NCBI GenBank assembly: GCA_026391005.1
Contig: JAPLEV010000049.1
Span: forward strand, 1-64,000
DNA from: Flavobacteriia bacterium
Lineage (GTDB): Bacteria; Bacteroidota; Bacteroidia; Flavobacteriales_D; Crocinitomicaceae
Reading direction: 5' to 3'
Length of the DNA stretch: 64,000 nt
Translations under genes and position numbers: made by a program
The notes under the pieces: generated by a model
Database searches by the model: none
What the model was told of the DNA's origin: nothing
The model's input: only the letters and a program-made list of their open reading frames with translations
Shown: positions 35,067 through 43,633 of the stretch, piece by piece
Layout: each line of letters opens with the position of its first letter
How positions within the stretch are numbered: position 1 is the first letter of the stretch

Positions 35067-35747
35067 TTACTTGATTTTAATAGGTGTTAAATAAATAGTA
35101 TTTTCTATTAATAAATGGTTTTTTTGTAATTCAAATGTATTTACTCTTAACATTGATGCTGTTTTTGCGGGATTCAATTTAGTTTCTAATTTTTCAGCTT
35201 TTTCAATTGGACGGTCAAAGCGATTAATTGAGGTATAGCTTCCTGTTTTTAATAGGTCTAATTCACCTTCTTTAAAACCTTCTAATATTTGTAAGGATAG
35301 AATTGGTATATTTCTCTTTAGCACTCTTCCATCCCAACTTACCCAGCTTTCATTAAGCGCTTCAATTTTTTCATCTTTATTTATTAAAGTGATAGCTGAC
35401 TTAAAGCCCGATTGAAATTCACCAATAGTTTTGAAATCACACGAAAAATTAACAATTAAATCAAAATCATTAATCTGCATAGATACGTTGCTAATCCCTG
35501 GTTGAGTTTTTAAATTGGCAGCAAAACTCATAAGTTTTGTTTTTATTTCAGCCATTGAAGGCACCTTTTTGCCGTCAATACTATCTAGTGCTAAAATTGA
35601 ATTTACTTTAATTTTACTAGAACTTAAATTCATTATGTATTTGAAGGTCCCACTTCCGTCATTGTGAATAGTTAAATCATCAATAAGTTCAATACAAGAG
35701 GAGAGAAAAAAAACGATTAATATAAATAAGTAAAAAACTCGATTCAT
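35067..35747 (-). CDS. Lipoprotein of unknown function (LppM-like opening)
   Basis: A 226-residue lipoprotein with the lipobox FLSSC at about residue 18. The mature start IELIDDLTIHNDGSGTFKYIM resembles the first strands of LppM/DUF3153-type beta-sandwich lipoproteins, where an Asp-rich turn with DGSGT follows the lipidated Cys. That link is an impression from sequence only. It precedes the two paralogous envelope genes after eleven bases and follows dnaA on the same strand after a 122-base gap, so the three form a probable operon. Confidence 0.65.
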   Translation of the reverse strand: MNRVFYLFILIVFFLSSCIELIDDLTIHNDGSGTFKYIMNLSSSKIKVNSILALDSIDGKKVPSMAEIKTKLMSFAANLKTQPGISNVSMQINDFDLIVNFSCDFKTIGEFQSGFKSAITLINKDEKIEALNESWVSWDGRVLKRNIPILSLQILEGFKEGELDLLKTGSYTSINRFDRPIEKAEKLETKLNPAKTASMLRVNTFELQKNHLLIENTIYLTPIKIK

Positions 35748-35869
35748 GGCTAAAGTCTAAAACAAAAATAGTGCTCTATTTTTCACAGCACAATTTATTT
35801 AACTAATGTTATTAACACAATATGTTTGTTAATGAATTCTAAGTACAATAAATAATGATTACTTTGAAG

Positions 35870-37303
35870 CTATTGTAACGTTAATTTTTTTTCTAAATCT
35901 TCTAAGTAGGCCTTAAATTGTTTATCTGTTTCTGAAAGATTTACAACGGTTCTACAAGCATGCAAAACAGTTGCATGGTCTTTTCCACCGCAATGAGCAC
36001 CAATATTAGCCAAAGATGACTTTGTCATTTTCTTTGAAAAATACATTGAAATCTGACGGGCTTGAACAACTTCTCTTTTTCGAGTTTTTGACTTTAGCAT
36101 TTCAATGGGTAGGTCAAAATAATCACAAACTACTTTTTGAATGTATTCAATAGAAACTTCGCGCGCTGTATTTTTCACGAATTTGTCTACCATTTGTTTT
36201 GCTAATTCTAACGTAATGGCCTTCTTGTTTAACGATGCTTGCGCTAATAAGGTGTTAAGTGCACCTTCGATTTCGCGAATATTAGTATTAATAGAATAGG
36301 CGAGATATTCAACAACATCTTTTGGTAGTTCAATACCACTTCCGTGCATTTTTTTGTGCAACACTGCAATTCTGGTCTCTAAATCTGGAACCGACAAATC
36401 AGCGGAAAGGCCCCATTTAAAACGAGATAGTAAGCGTTGTTCCATTCCTTGTAATTCTACAGGAGCTTTATCAGAGGTTAAGACTATTTGCTTTCCATTT
36501 TGATGAAGGTGGTTAAAAATACTAAAGAAAACGTCCTGTGTTTTTTCTTTTCCAGCAAAGAATTGTACATCATCAATGATTAAAACATCGATCATTTGAT
36601 AAAAATGAACAAAGTCATTTGTTGTTTGATTTTTTATTGCGTCAATGAATTGATGTGCAAATTTTTCAGATTGAACGTATAAAACTATTTTATTAGGTTG
36701 TTTTTCTTTAATTGCGATACCAATTGCATTTGCTAAGTGCGTTTTTCCTAGGCCGACAGCACCATAAATTAATAGTGGGTTAAATGCCGTGCCTCCCGGC
36801 TTGTTCGCTATTGCATATCCAGATGCTCTCGCCAAACGGTTACATTCTCCTTCAATAAAATTATCAAGTGTAAATTGAGGCATTAAATTCGATTCAATGT
36901 TTATCTTTTTTAGACCGGGAATGATAAACGGATTTCGAATTTGCTTCTCATCATGATTTAGAGGAATTGAAACGGGTACATTACGTATTGAATTATTGTT
37001 TTGAGTAGGAAGTTTTACAGTATAGGGTACAGCATTTTTATGGTTGCTTTCCATTAAAATAGAATATTCTAAACTGCCTTCTGAACCGATTTCTTTTTTA
37101 ACAACACGGCTAAGTAAATTAATATAGTTTTCTTCGAGCCACTCATAAAAAAAATGAGATGGAACTTGTATTGTCAGGATATTATTTTCAATTTTTACAG
37201 GAACAATCGGTGCAAACCATGTTTTAAAAGCCTGAGCTGAAATATTATCTTTAATTACTTCTAGACAAGATTGCCATATCCCATCGTGATCTTTATTAAT
37301 CAT
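35870..37303 (-). CDS. dnaA: Chromosomal replication initiator DnaA
   Basis: AAA+ initiator that opens oriC and is also a transcription factor. Domain I covers about residues 1-80 (WQSCLEVIKDNISAQAFKTWF), a short linker follows, and domain III holds Walker A GAVGLGKTHLANAIG and Walker B VLIIDDVQFFAGKEK. Domain IV has the DNA-binding signature CGGKDHATVLHACR. 477 aa is normal. The flanking gaps (35748-35869 and 37304-37560) contain no cluster of TTATCCACA boxes, so I do not place the origin here. Confidence 0.97.
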   Translation of the reverse strand: MINKDHDGIWQSCLEVIKDNISAQAFKTWFAPIVPVKIENNILTIQVPSHFFYEWLEENYINLLSRVVKKEIGSEGSLEYSILMESNHKNAVPYTVKLPTQNNNSIRNVPVSIPLNHDEKQIRNPFIIPGLKKINIESNLMPQFTLDNFIEGECNRLARASGYAIANKPGGTAFNPLLIYGAVGLGKTHLANAIGIAIKEKQPNKIVLYVQSEKFAHQFIDAIKNQTTNDFVHFYQMIDVLIIDDVQFFAGKEKTQDVFFSIFNHLHQNGKQIVLTSDKAPVELQGMEQRLLSRFKWGLSADLSVPDLETRIAVLHKKMHGSGIELPKDVVEYLAYSINTNIREIEGALNTLLAQASLNKKAITLELAKQMVDKFVKNTAREVSIEYIQKVVCDYFDLPIEMLKSKTRKREVVQARQISMYFSKKMTKSSLANIGAHCGGKDHATVLHACRTVVNLSETDKQFKAYLEDLEKKLTLQ

Positions 37304-37545
37304 ATTCTTAACTTATTTCAATATATATATGCCGATTATTACCAGCTGGATTTTATTTAAATTTAATTTGCCTACTATTAATTTAATATAAACAAAGGTC
37401 AGTATAAAAAAGTTAAAAAAAAATCAAAAGGGTCTTGATTTTAAACTAATTTTTACAAGTAACTAAAATAATTAATAAGCAGTTGAAATAATTAAAGAGA
37501 TGTAAATATAAGTAATAAAAAAATGATTTTAGCACATTAAAAGTG

Positions 37546-37553
37546 TATTTTTG
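37546..37553 (+). promoter_or_regulatory. Probable -7 element, near-leaderless thioesterase transcript
   Basis: TATTTTTG fits TAnnTTTG and ends only seven bases before the ATG at 37561, so the transcript would have almost no 5' leader. No clear -33 TTTG at 19 bases. Confidence 0.4.
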
Positions 37554-37560
37554 AATAAAC

Positions 37561-37986
37561 ATGAAAATTAATTATACTCATAAGCATTATGTTCGAGTTC
37601 GGTACTCGGAAACGGATAAAATGGGCTACTGTTATTATGGTAATTACGCTTCTTTTCTAGAAATCGGGAGGGTTGAGTCTTTACGTTCATTGGGAATTTC
37701 ATATAAATCATTAGAAGACAATGGCATTATGTTACCGGTGTCTGAATTTCAGATAAAATATTTTTCGCCTGCCTATTATGATGATATGCTTTTGATTGAA
37801 ACAAAGATTTCGGCCTTAGATGGCGTTCGTATCTATTTTAATTATTCTGTCTATAATGAAAATCAGCTTCTTTTGGCTACAGCGATGACAAGTTTAGTTT
37901 TTATTGATGCTCATTCAAAAAAACCGATAGCCCCTCCGAAAGAATTACTTTCTATTATTCAATCGTATGCGATCCAAGAACAATAA
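37561..37986 (+). CDS. Acyl-CoA thioesterase of the YbgC/FadM (4HBT) family
   Basis: Hot-dog-fold thioesterase of 141 aa. The family opening VRYSETDKMGYCYYGNYASFLEIGRVE contains the catalytic Asp position (quoted in part: YSETDKMGYCYYGNY). The strand pattern of the hot-dog fold follows. Substrate acyl chain unknown. It overlaps the formimidoylglutamase-like gene by 20 bases, an unusual pairing with no obvious metabolic link. Confidence 0.87.
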   Translation: MKINYTHKHYVRVRYSETDKMGYCYYGNYASFLEIGRVESLRSLGISYKSLEDNGIMLPVSEFQIKYFSPAYYDDMLLIETKISALDGVRIYFNYSVYNENQLLLATAMTSLVFIDAHSKKPIAPPKELLSIIQSYAIQEQ

Positions 37987-38923
37987 TTTTTGCTTCAATG
38001 CTTTTTCACAGAGCGAGCTTTCAATTTATCATACAACCCGTGAAGGGGAAAAACGCATTGGCGATACTATATTGTCAATGTCTGATGCATCAAATGCTAA
38101 GTTTATTATTCTGGGTATTTCTGAATCAATAGGACCTTTAGCAAATAGGGGCAACGAAGGCGCAGAAAATGCTTTTGAATCTTTTCTTCCTTCCTTTTTA
38201 TCGATGCAAGATTTTAATCATGGTTGCGCTTGTATCGGCAATGTGACATGGATAGGGGCTGATAAGGAACTTATTTTACTGAGGGATTATGTAAGCGAAT
38301 TGGATGAGTTTGTTTTGACGATTTTAGTCAAGTATGTTCACCTCCAACAAATACCTATTGTAATTGGTGGAGGCCATAATAATGCTCTTCCTTTAATTAG
38401 ATGGGCTAATTTAAAGAATGGAAAAATAGATGTTTTAAATTTTGATGCGCACGCTGATTGTCGTGAAATGGAGGGAAGACATAGCGGAAATTCATTTTCT
38501 TATGCAATTTCAGAGATGTTAATAGATAAATACCATGTTTTTGGATTGCATAAAGCCTATTTAAATTCATTTAGCCATCAGTTCTTGATTGATAATGCTG
38601 CAGTAGTTACATTTTATGAAAATTATTTAGACGGCAAAGGCACCTTGTCTTCCGATATAGATGATTTAATTAGCAAAAGGAGGAAAGATAGTGTTTTTGG
38701 AATTGAAATTGATTTGGACTGCATAGCAGATATGCCTAGCTCAGCGATTTCACCATCTGGTTGGGATTTCGATGAAATAAGAAGGTCCTTAAGAAAATTA
38801 GCTCATTCCAATTTGAAAATAGCTTACCTTAACCTTACCGAAGCAGCACCAATAAGCGATCTCGAAAAGAAAAAAGTAGGTAAGGCCCTTGCATATTTAG
38901 TAAGGGATTTTATCGAAATGTAG
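37967..38923 (+). CDS. Ureohydrolase of the arginase/formimidoylglutamase family
   Basis: Manganese-dependent amidinohydrolase of 318 aa. The metal-binding motifs are visible: GGGHNNALPLI, FDAHADCREMEGRHSG and FGIEIDLDCIADMP. The double-Mn site residues His and Asp are all in place. Bacteroidota members of this subtype are usually annotated formimidoylglutamase (HutG, histidine breakdown); arginase or agmatinase remain possible, since no other hut gene is in the window. The start at 37967 overlaps the thioesterase gene by 20 bases. Confidence 0.8.
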   Translation: MRSKNNNFCFNAFSQSELSIYHTTREGEKRIGDTILSMSDASNAKFIILGISESIGPLANRGNEGAENAFESFLPSFLSMQDFNHGCACIGNVTWIGADKELILLRDYVSELDEFVLTILVKYVHLQQIPIVIGGGHNNALPLIRWANLKNGKIDVLNFDAHADCREMEGRHSGNSFSYAISEMLIDKYHVFGLHKAYLNSFSHQFLIDNAAVVTFYENYLDGKGTLSSDIDDLISKRRKDSVFGIEIDLDCIADMPSSAISPSGWDFDEIRRSLRKLAHSNLKIAYLNLTEAAPISDLEKKKVGKALAYLVRDFIEM

Positions 38924-38925
38924 CA

Positions 38926-39243
38926 TTAATCAATAGCTTTAACGCTATCTAGTGCAACAACAAGGTCAATCGGACAATTTTCTGGGCTCATCGCTTTACT
39001 GTAGGTAAATGAAAAGGATAGTTTCAAACCCTTCTTCTTAAATTTATCATCAAGATTAATAGGATACACTTTTTTATTTATTAGCTCCGCATCTCCCTTG
39101 TTTATTAAAATATAATAAGGACAATTATCTTCGGCTAAATGAACTGTACCGATGGTACTATTTGCATCTTTATTTTTTATTTTACACGCTGACTTACACG
39201 AAAGTAGGAATAAGGTTATAAGAATTATATATGATAGTTTCAT
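38926..39243 (-). CDS. Small lipoprotein of unknown function
   Basis: A 105-residue protein with a lipoprotein signal (LITLFLLSCKSACKI, lipobox LLSC). The mature part is a small beta-rich domain with KKVYPINLDDKFKKKGLKL, reminiscent of bacterial OB-type NigD-like or DUF-type lipoproteins, but I make no family claim. Convergent with the preceding ureohydrolase gene, two bases apart. Confidence 0.65.
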   Translation of the reverse strand: MKLSYIILITLFLLSCKSACKIKNKDANSTIGTVHLAEDNCPYYILINKGDAELINKKVYPINLDDKFKKKGLKLSFSFTYSKAMSPENCPIDLVVALDSVKAID

Positions 39244-39255
39244 TTTTCAAATATA

Positions 39256-39283
39256 TAAAAAAAAAAGAGGCCCGAAGGCCTCT
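39256..39283 (-). terminator. Strong intrinsic terminator with UUCG tetraloop
   Basis: On the minus strand AGAGGCC-TTCG-GGCCTCT is followed by a run of ten U residues. This is a very stable terminator shape. It lies only about 15 bases before the ATG of the small lipoprotein gene and no annotated minus-strand gene feeds into it from the right, so it either ends an unannotated short transcript or attenuates the lipoprotein gene. Confidence 0.85.
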
Positions 39284-39420
39284 CTATCAAACAACCTGTA
39301 GCAAAGTTTATTTGAAACTAGGGTTTTTTAACGATTAGATTTCTTATTTGTTACAGCGGAATTAACATTTTAACATTGATAAAGAATATTTTTCTTTAAA
39401 ATGGCTATTGTATCTCTTTA

Positions 39421-39428
39421 TAAATTTG
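39421..39428 (+). promoter_or_regulatory. Probable -7 element, near-leaderless SirB1-type gene
   Basis: TAAATTTG, a perfect TAnnTTTG match identical to the tRNA-Phe -7 box, ends five bases before the GTG start codon at 39433. Transcription would begin at or within a base or two of the start codon. Confidence 0.5.
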
Positions 39429-39432
39429 CATT

Positions 39433-40308
39433 GTGGATAGTAAAATAAATAAGATAAATGCCTTAATTCGTCTAATCGAAGACCCCGACAATATTGTTTT
39501 TGATCAGGTTAAGAAGGAATTATTAAAAATAGGTGATGAAGCATTATCGTATTTGGAGCGCGCAGCTAAAATAAATAGTTTTGGATGTCAATTTAATGAG
39601 CGTGTTAGCTTATTAATTGATGAAATTCATCGTAATGCACTAAAGATTGAATTAATTCAGTGGGTAAATTCGGAAGAAAAAGATTTGCTTTTGGGATCGA
39701 TTATCGTTTCAAAGCAACACGATACCTATCTTGAGGATTCCCTAGTACATGAGTCTATTCAATCCCTTCGTCGCGATATTTGGCTTGAATTGAATGATTA
39801 TCAAACGAGTTTTGAGCAAATTAAAATATTTAATAGAATATTTTTTGGCGTATCTCAATTTAAGTGTCTTAATAAAGATCGCTATAACCCTGATGAAATT
39901 GATATTTCAAAGGTTTTAGAAACCAAACAAGGGGCACCTTTGGCAATAGGATTAATTTATAGTATTATCGCTCAATCATTAGATATACCTGTATATGGGG
40001 TGAATTTACCAAATAGTTTCGTTCTTGCGTTTATGGATTACAATCAATCCAATTTTGTAATTAATCAGCAGAATGACTTTGGGGTATTGTTTTATATCAA
40101 TCCTAGATCTTTTGGTGAAATACTTGATGCTAGTGAAATAGATGCCTTTTTAACAGCCCGAAATCTTGATCCTAATAGATCACATTTTGAACCATGTTCA
40201 AATTCAAGGTTAATAAAAAGAATGCTTGAAGATTTGATGCTATCTTTTTATCATATCGGGGAAGCGCAAAAGGCATCTGATTTAAATGAATTAATTAATT
40301 CAATTTAA
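39433..40308 (+). CDS. SirB1-type transglutaminase-like protein
   Basis: Cytoplasmic protein of 291 aa. It matches the SirB1/transglutaminase-core-2 family, with the typical segment DISKVLETKQGAPLAIGLIY followed by DIPVYGVNLPNSFVLAF. The catalytic Cys of true transglutaminases is not evident at the corresponding position, so enzymatic activity is doubtful. The start is GTG at 39433, chosen because the frame has no nearby upstream alternative and a -7 box lies directly before it. Function of the family is poorly defined. Confidence 0.8.
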   Translation: MDSKINKINALIRLIEDPDNIVFDQVKKELLKIGDEALSYLERAAKINSFGCQFNERVSLLIDEIHRNALKIELIQWVNSEEKDLLLGSIIVSKQHDTYLEDSLVHESIQSLRRDIWLELNDYQTSFEQIKIFNRIFFGVSQFKCLNKDRYNPDEIDISKVLETKQGAPLAIGLIYSIIAQSLDIPVYGVNLPNSFVLAFMDYNQSNFVINQQNDFGVLFYINPRSFGEILDASEIDAFLTARNLDPNRSHFEPCSNSRLIKRMLEDLMLSFYHIGEAQKASDLNELINSI

Positions 40309-40326
40309 TCTTTTCGGTTTTTGTTG

Positions 40327-41403
40327 TTAGTTTTTGAATACCCTCGCTTCTTTCTCAACAGCTTTGTTCTTATTGGCTAACTGGCCACAAGCGGCATCAA
40401 TGTCTTTACCTCTACTTTTACGAATATTAACAATAATGTTCTTGGCCTCTAAATAGTTAGCAAAAGCGCTTACTTTTTCTGCGTCAGCTTGTTCAAATTC
40501 ACCACCATCTATTGGGTTGTATTCAATAATATTGATTTTGCAGGGGATGGATTTCGCAAAAATCGCCAATTCTCTTGCGTCCTCAATTGAATCGTTAAAA
40601 TTCTTAAAAATAATGTACTCAAAGGTAACGCGAGTGCCCGTCGCTTCATGGAAATAAATCAGTGACTCACTGAGTGCCGCTAGATTATTACTATCATTTA
40701 TTTCCATAATCTTGCTGCGTTTCTCGTCATTTGCGGCGTGTAAAGAAAGGGCTAAGTTAAATTTGACCTTATCATCGCCCAATTTTTTAATCATTTTCGC
40801 AATTCCAGCGGTAGAAACAGTAATTCTTCTAGGCGATATTCCTAAACCCTCTTCCGTCGTAAGTAAGTCAATAGATCGAAGTACATTATTATAATTAAGT
40901 AAGGGTTCGCCCATACCCATGTATACGATATTACTAAGTGACTTTCCGTATAATGACATTGCCTGGTCTCTTAAATACGCAACTTGATCAACCATTTCTC
41001 CTGCTGATAAATTGCGCATGAGTTTCAAGCGACCGGTTGCGCAAAATTTACAGGCAAGACTGCAGCCAATTTGTGACGATATACAGGCGGTCGTTCTCTT
41101 TGATGTTGGGATTAATACGCCTTCAACAATTTTATTTTCGTCAGTAGAAAAAGCACACTTTATTGTTTTATCCTTACTTACTTGTTGGTCCTTTACGTGC
41201 AAAGCATCAATATAAAAGGTCTTTTCTAAATAGGGAATAATTTCCTTCCCAAGATTTCCCATTTGATTAAAGGATACCACATTTTTTTTCCAAAGCCATT
41301 CAAATATTTGTTTGGCTCTGAAGCTTGGGAATTTAGCATCAATAAGTAGGGTAGTAATTTCCTTTAAGGATAAATTTCGGATGTTAATTTTATCCTCAAG
41401 CAT
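40327..41403 (-). CDS. rlmN: 23S rRNA (adenine2503-C2)/tRNA (adenine37-C2) methyltransferase RlmN
   Basis: Radical-SAM methylase of A2503 in 23S rRNA. The radical-SAM motif is CSLACKFCATG, preceded by SSQIGC. The substrate Cys is in DAACGQLANK near the C-terminus. GEPLLNYNNV and ITVSTAGI are the SAM-binding strands. 358 aa is normal. It follows dnaN by 13 bases. Confidence 0.96.
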   Translation of the reverse strand: MLEDKINIRNLSLKEITTLLIDAKFPSFRAKQIFEWLWKKNVVSFNQMGNLGKEIIPYLEKTFYIDALHVKDQQVSKDKTIKCAFSTDENKIVEGVLIPTSKRTTACISSQIGCSLACKFCATGRLKLMRNLSAGEMVDQVAYLRDQAMSLYGKSLSNIVYMGMGEPLLNYNNVLRSIDLLTTEEGLGISPRRITVSTAGIAKMIKKLGDDKVKFNLALSLHAANDEKRSKIMEINDSNNLAALSESLIYFHEATGTRVTFEYIIFKNFNDSIEDARELAIFAKSIPCKINIIEYNPIDGGEFEQADAEKVSAFANYLEAKNIIVNIRKSRGKDIDAACGQLANKNKAVEKEARVFKN

Positions 41404-41416
41404 CTTGTTTATTCAA

Positions 41417-42535
41417 CTATCTGTTAATCATGACTGGCATGACCAGCATTAATATGTCTTCTTTATCATTTTCACCATCCGCAGGCATTAGTAATCCAGG
41501 TTTAGTTGGTTCACTCATGGCCAATTTTACAATTTCGGTGTCTATGCTCGCGAGCATTTCAACTAAAAACCGGGAATTAAAACCAATTTCTATATCGTCA
41601 CCATCATAATTACACGTTAAACGTTCGCTTGCTTCATTAGAAAAGTCAATATCCTCAGCGAACAAAGATAGTTCTGACCCGGCTATTTTTAATTTAACTT
41701 GATGAGTAGTTTTATTTGAAAAGATAGCAACGCGTTTTAAGGATCCCAAAAATTGAACACGGTCAATCGTCAGTAAATTAGGACTTTCTTTTGGAATTAC
41801 GGCTTCATAATTAGGATATTTACCATCAATTAACCGGCATACTAATATAATATCCCCAAATGTAAAAGTGGCATTCGACTCATTATATTGCAAGCTAACC
41901 TTTTCATCACCTCTTAGGTTTGATTTTAATAAATTTAGAGGTTTCTTTGGCAAAATAAAGGAAGCACTACTCGTGGTTGATGCATCACTTCGTCTGTAGC
42001 GAACCAATTTATGCGCATCAGTAGCAACGAAGGTGATGTCCTCGGGAGAAAAATGACAGTAAACGCCACTTAATACAGGCCGCATATCATCGACCCCGGT
42101 TGCAAAAATTGTTTTATTTATTGCCCTAGAAAGCAGTTCTCCAGTAAGTTCTATTGCGCTATTATATTCGGTTTTAGGTAGCTTTGGGAATTCTTCACCG
42201 CTAAAGCCAGGCATTTTTGATTTACCGTTATCATAAACTATTTCAATTGCAAAATTTGATTGATTTATCTTGATGGTACACGGCTGATCAGGCATGCTTT
42301 TTAGCACTTCTAAGATTAATTTTGCCGGGATTGCTATTTTACCATCTTCTTCAGATTGTACATCAAGCTTGGTTATCATGGTTGTTTCTAAATCAGAAGC
42401 ACTAATAGTTAAATCTTTTCCCACGATAGAAAAAAGGAAATTATCCAAAATGGGTAAGGTGCTATTGGTACTTAAAACACCTGAGATACTTTGTAAGTGC
42501 TTTAATAATGTACTACTTGAGGTAATAAAGTTCAT
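41417..42535 (-). CDS. dnaN: DNA polymerase III sliding clamp (beta)
   Basis: Homodimeric ring that tethers the replicative polymerase to DNA. Three tandem clamp domains cover 372 aa. Typical segments are LPILDNFLFSI, FATGVDDMRPVLSGVY and the C-terminal LLMPADGENDKEDILMLVMPVMI. It sits among gliding genes and far from dnaA (about 4 kb), in the order gldF-gldG-DUF4340-dnaN-rlmN. Confidence 0.96.
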   Translation of the reverse strand: MNFITSSSTLLKHLQSISGVLSTNSTLPILDNFLFSIVGKDLTISASDLETTMITKLDVQSEEDGKIAIPAKLILEVLKSMPDQPCTIKINQSNFAIEIVYDNGKSKMPGFSGEEFPKLPKTEYNSAIELTGELLSRAINKTIFATGVDDMRPVLSGVYCHFSPEDITFVATDAHKLVRYRRSDASTTSSASFILPKKPLNLLKSNLRGDEKVSLQYNESNATFTFGDIILVCRLIDGKYPNYEAVIPKESPNLLTIDRVQFLGSLKRVAIFSNKTTHQVKLKIAGSELSLFAEDIDFSNEASERLTCNYDGDDIEIGFNSRFLVEMLASIDTEIVKLAMSEPTKPGLLMPADGENDKEDILMLVMPVMINR

Positions 42536-42592
42536 GAAAAAGAATTTTAATTACAAAAATAGCATTTCACTTGATATTTTTGATAGTATTTT

Positions 42593-43633
42593 TCATTTTG
42601 TTATGGGCTTTTTTTTGTATTCCATTGCAGGAAAATAGACATGCCCTAATAATAAAGGGTTAAAAACAAAATATTGACATTTTACAAGTTGTCCATTTGG
42701 TAAAACACACCAAAAATTATTCATATCCATATTAACCATTTCCCCAAATTCATTTCGTTCTTCTTCTTTCGCTTTTATGCGGTATAATTTCAGCAGTGTT
42801 GATTTTCCATTCGTTTGTTTTACTTGCAATTTGCAAAAAGGCATAGATTTCTTTAAACTATCGCATTGAGAAGGTGTCAATTCATAATTCGGCAAAGCAA
42901 AATGAATTTTTTTAAAGGCTTGCAGATAGCGATATATATTCGACGTGTCAACATAATTGAGTGAGTTCAGGCCTTGCTTGACAATAAAATCCTGCTTGTT
43001 TTTCTGAACGCTAAAACTTCTTGCAGGCTCGTCTAAGAATTGAACAGAAACATTTTTTATTTCATCAACACTTAATGCAAAAATATTTGTACACATCCAT
43101 TTTCTTTTATCGGCAAAAAAACGAGGTTCAATAATTCCTTTTAGCCCCTTAATACGCATCATGACTGGGCGGGTGCTTTTTCCTTCTTCATCGCTATCTA
43201 ACAACATAATCTGCCCATAATGGTCTTGGGAAGAAGGTCCAATGTACCATGTTTTATTCCATTCTCCACTAACAAAAAATTCTACTTTAGTATGTTGGCT
43301 TGCCATCAGTTCAGTAAATTTTTGGCAAGAGCTTTCCGGGAGATATCCCTTGAATTCAATATTTTTTGCCGCCTCGAGAATAAAACTTACATTTTGGACA
43401 CTTATGCAACCTCCTTTATCGTCCGTCCATGTTCCATTTTTATTAACTAAACTAATTTTATTAGAAGCGGGGTCAGTAATGATGATTTGAGTTATTTTCG
43501 ACGTGTCTGCTATCGAAAAATCGATTAATTCCAAATCAGATTTTCCTTTATTATTTAATAATTTAAAACTTAACCAACTTAGGAGAATTAAGAAACAAAT
43601 AGCACTCAAAAATTTTATTGTAGTTTTTGTCAT
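42593..43633 (-). CDS. DUF4340-like protein, membrane-anchored
   Basis: A 346-residue protein with one N-terminal membrane helix (about residues 8-26) and an extracytoplasmic beta-rich body. It shows the DUF4340 pattern: an opening that sets a conserved I-T-x-I-x-I-x-D segment (KITQIIITDPASNKISLVNKNG), then NGTWTDDKGGCISVQ and later WYIGPSSQDHYGQIMLL. DUF4340 proteins are often encoded beside GldG-type ABC auxiliary genes. The start overlaps the gldG stop by four bases (ATGA). Probable auxiliary subunit of the GldFG transporter (inference). Confidence 0.75.
   Translation of the reverse strand: MTKTTIKFLSAICFLILLSWLSFKLLNNKGKSDLELIDFSIADTSKITQIIITDPASNKISLVNKNGTWTDDKGGCISVQNVSFILEAAKNIEFKGYLPESSCQKFTELMASQHTKVEFFVSGEWNKTWYIGPSSQDHYGQIMLLDSDEEGKSTRPVMMRIKGLKGIIEPRFFADKRKWMCTNIFALSVDEIKNVSVQFLDEPARSFSVQKNKQDFIVKQGLNSLNYVDTSNIYRYLQAFKKIHFALPNYELTPSQCDSLKKSMPFCKLQVKQTNGKSTLLKLYRIKAKEEERNEFGEMVNMDMNNFWCVLPNGQLVKCQYFVFNPLLLGHVYFPAMEYKKKPITK

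Noticed and set aside
35748-37560. Replication origin next to dnaA
   Set aside because: Only weak TTATTAACA-like sequence is present. No cluster of DnaA boxes and no clear unwinding element was seen on either side.
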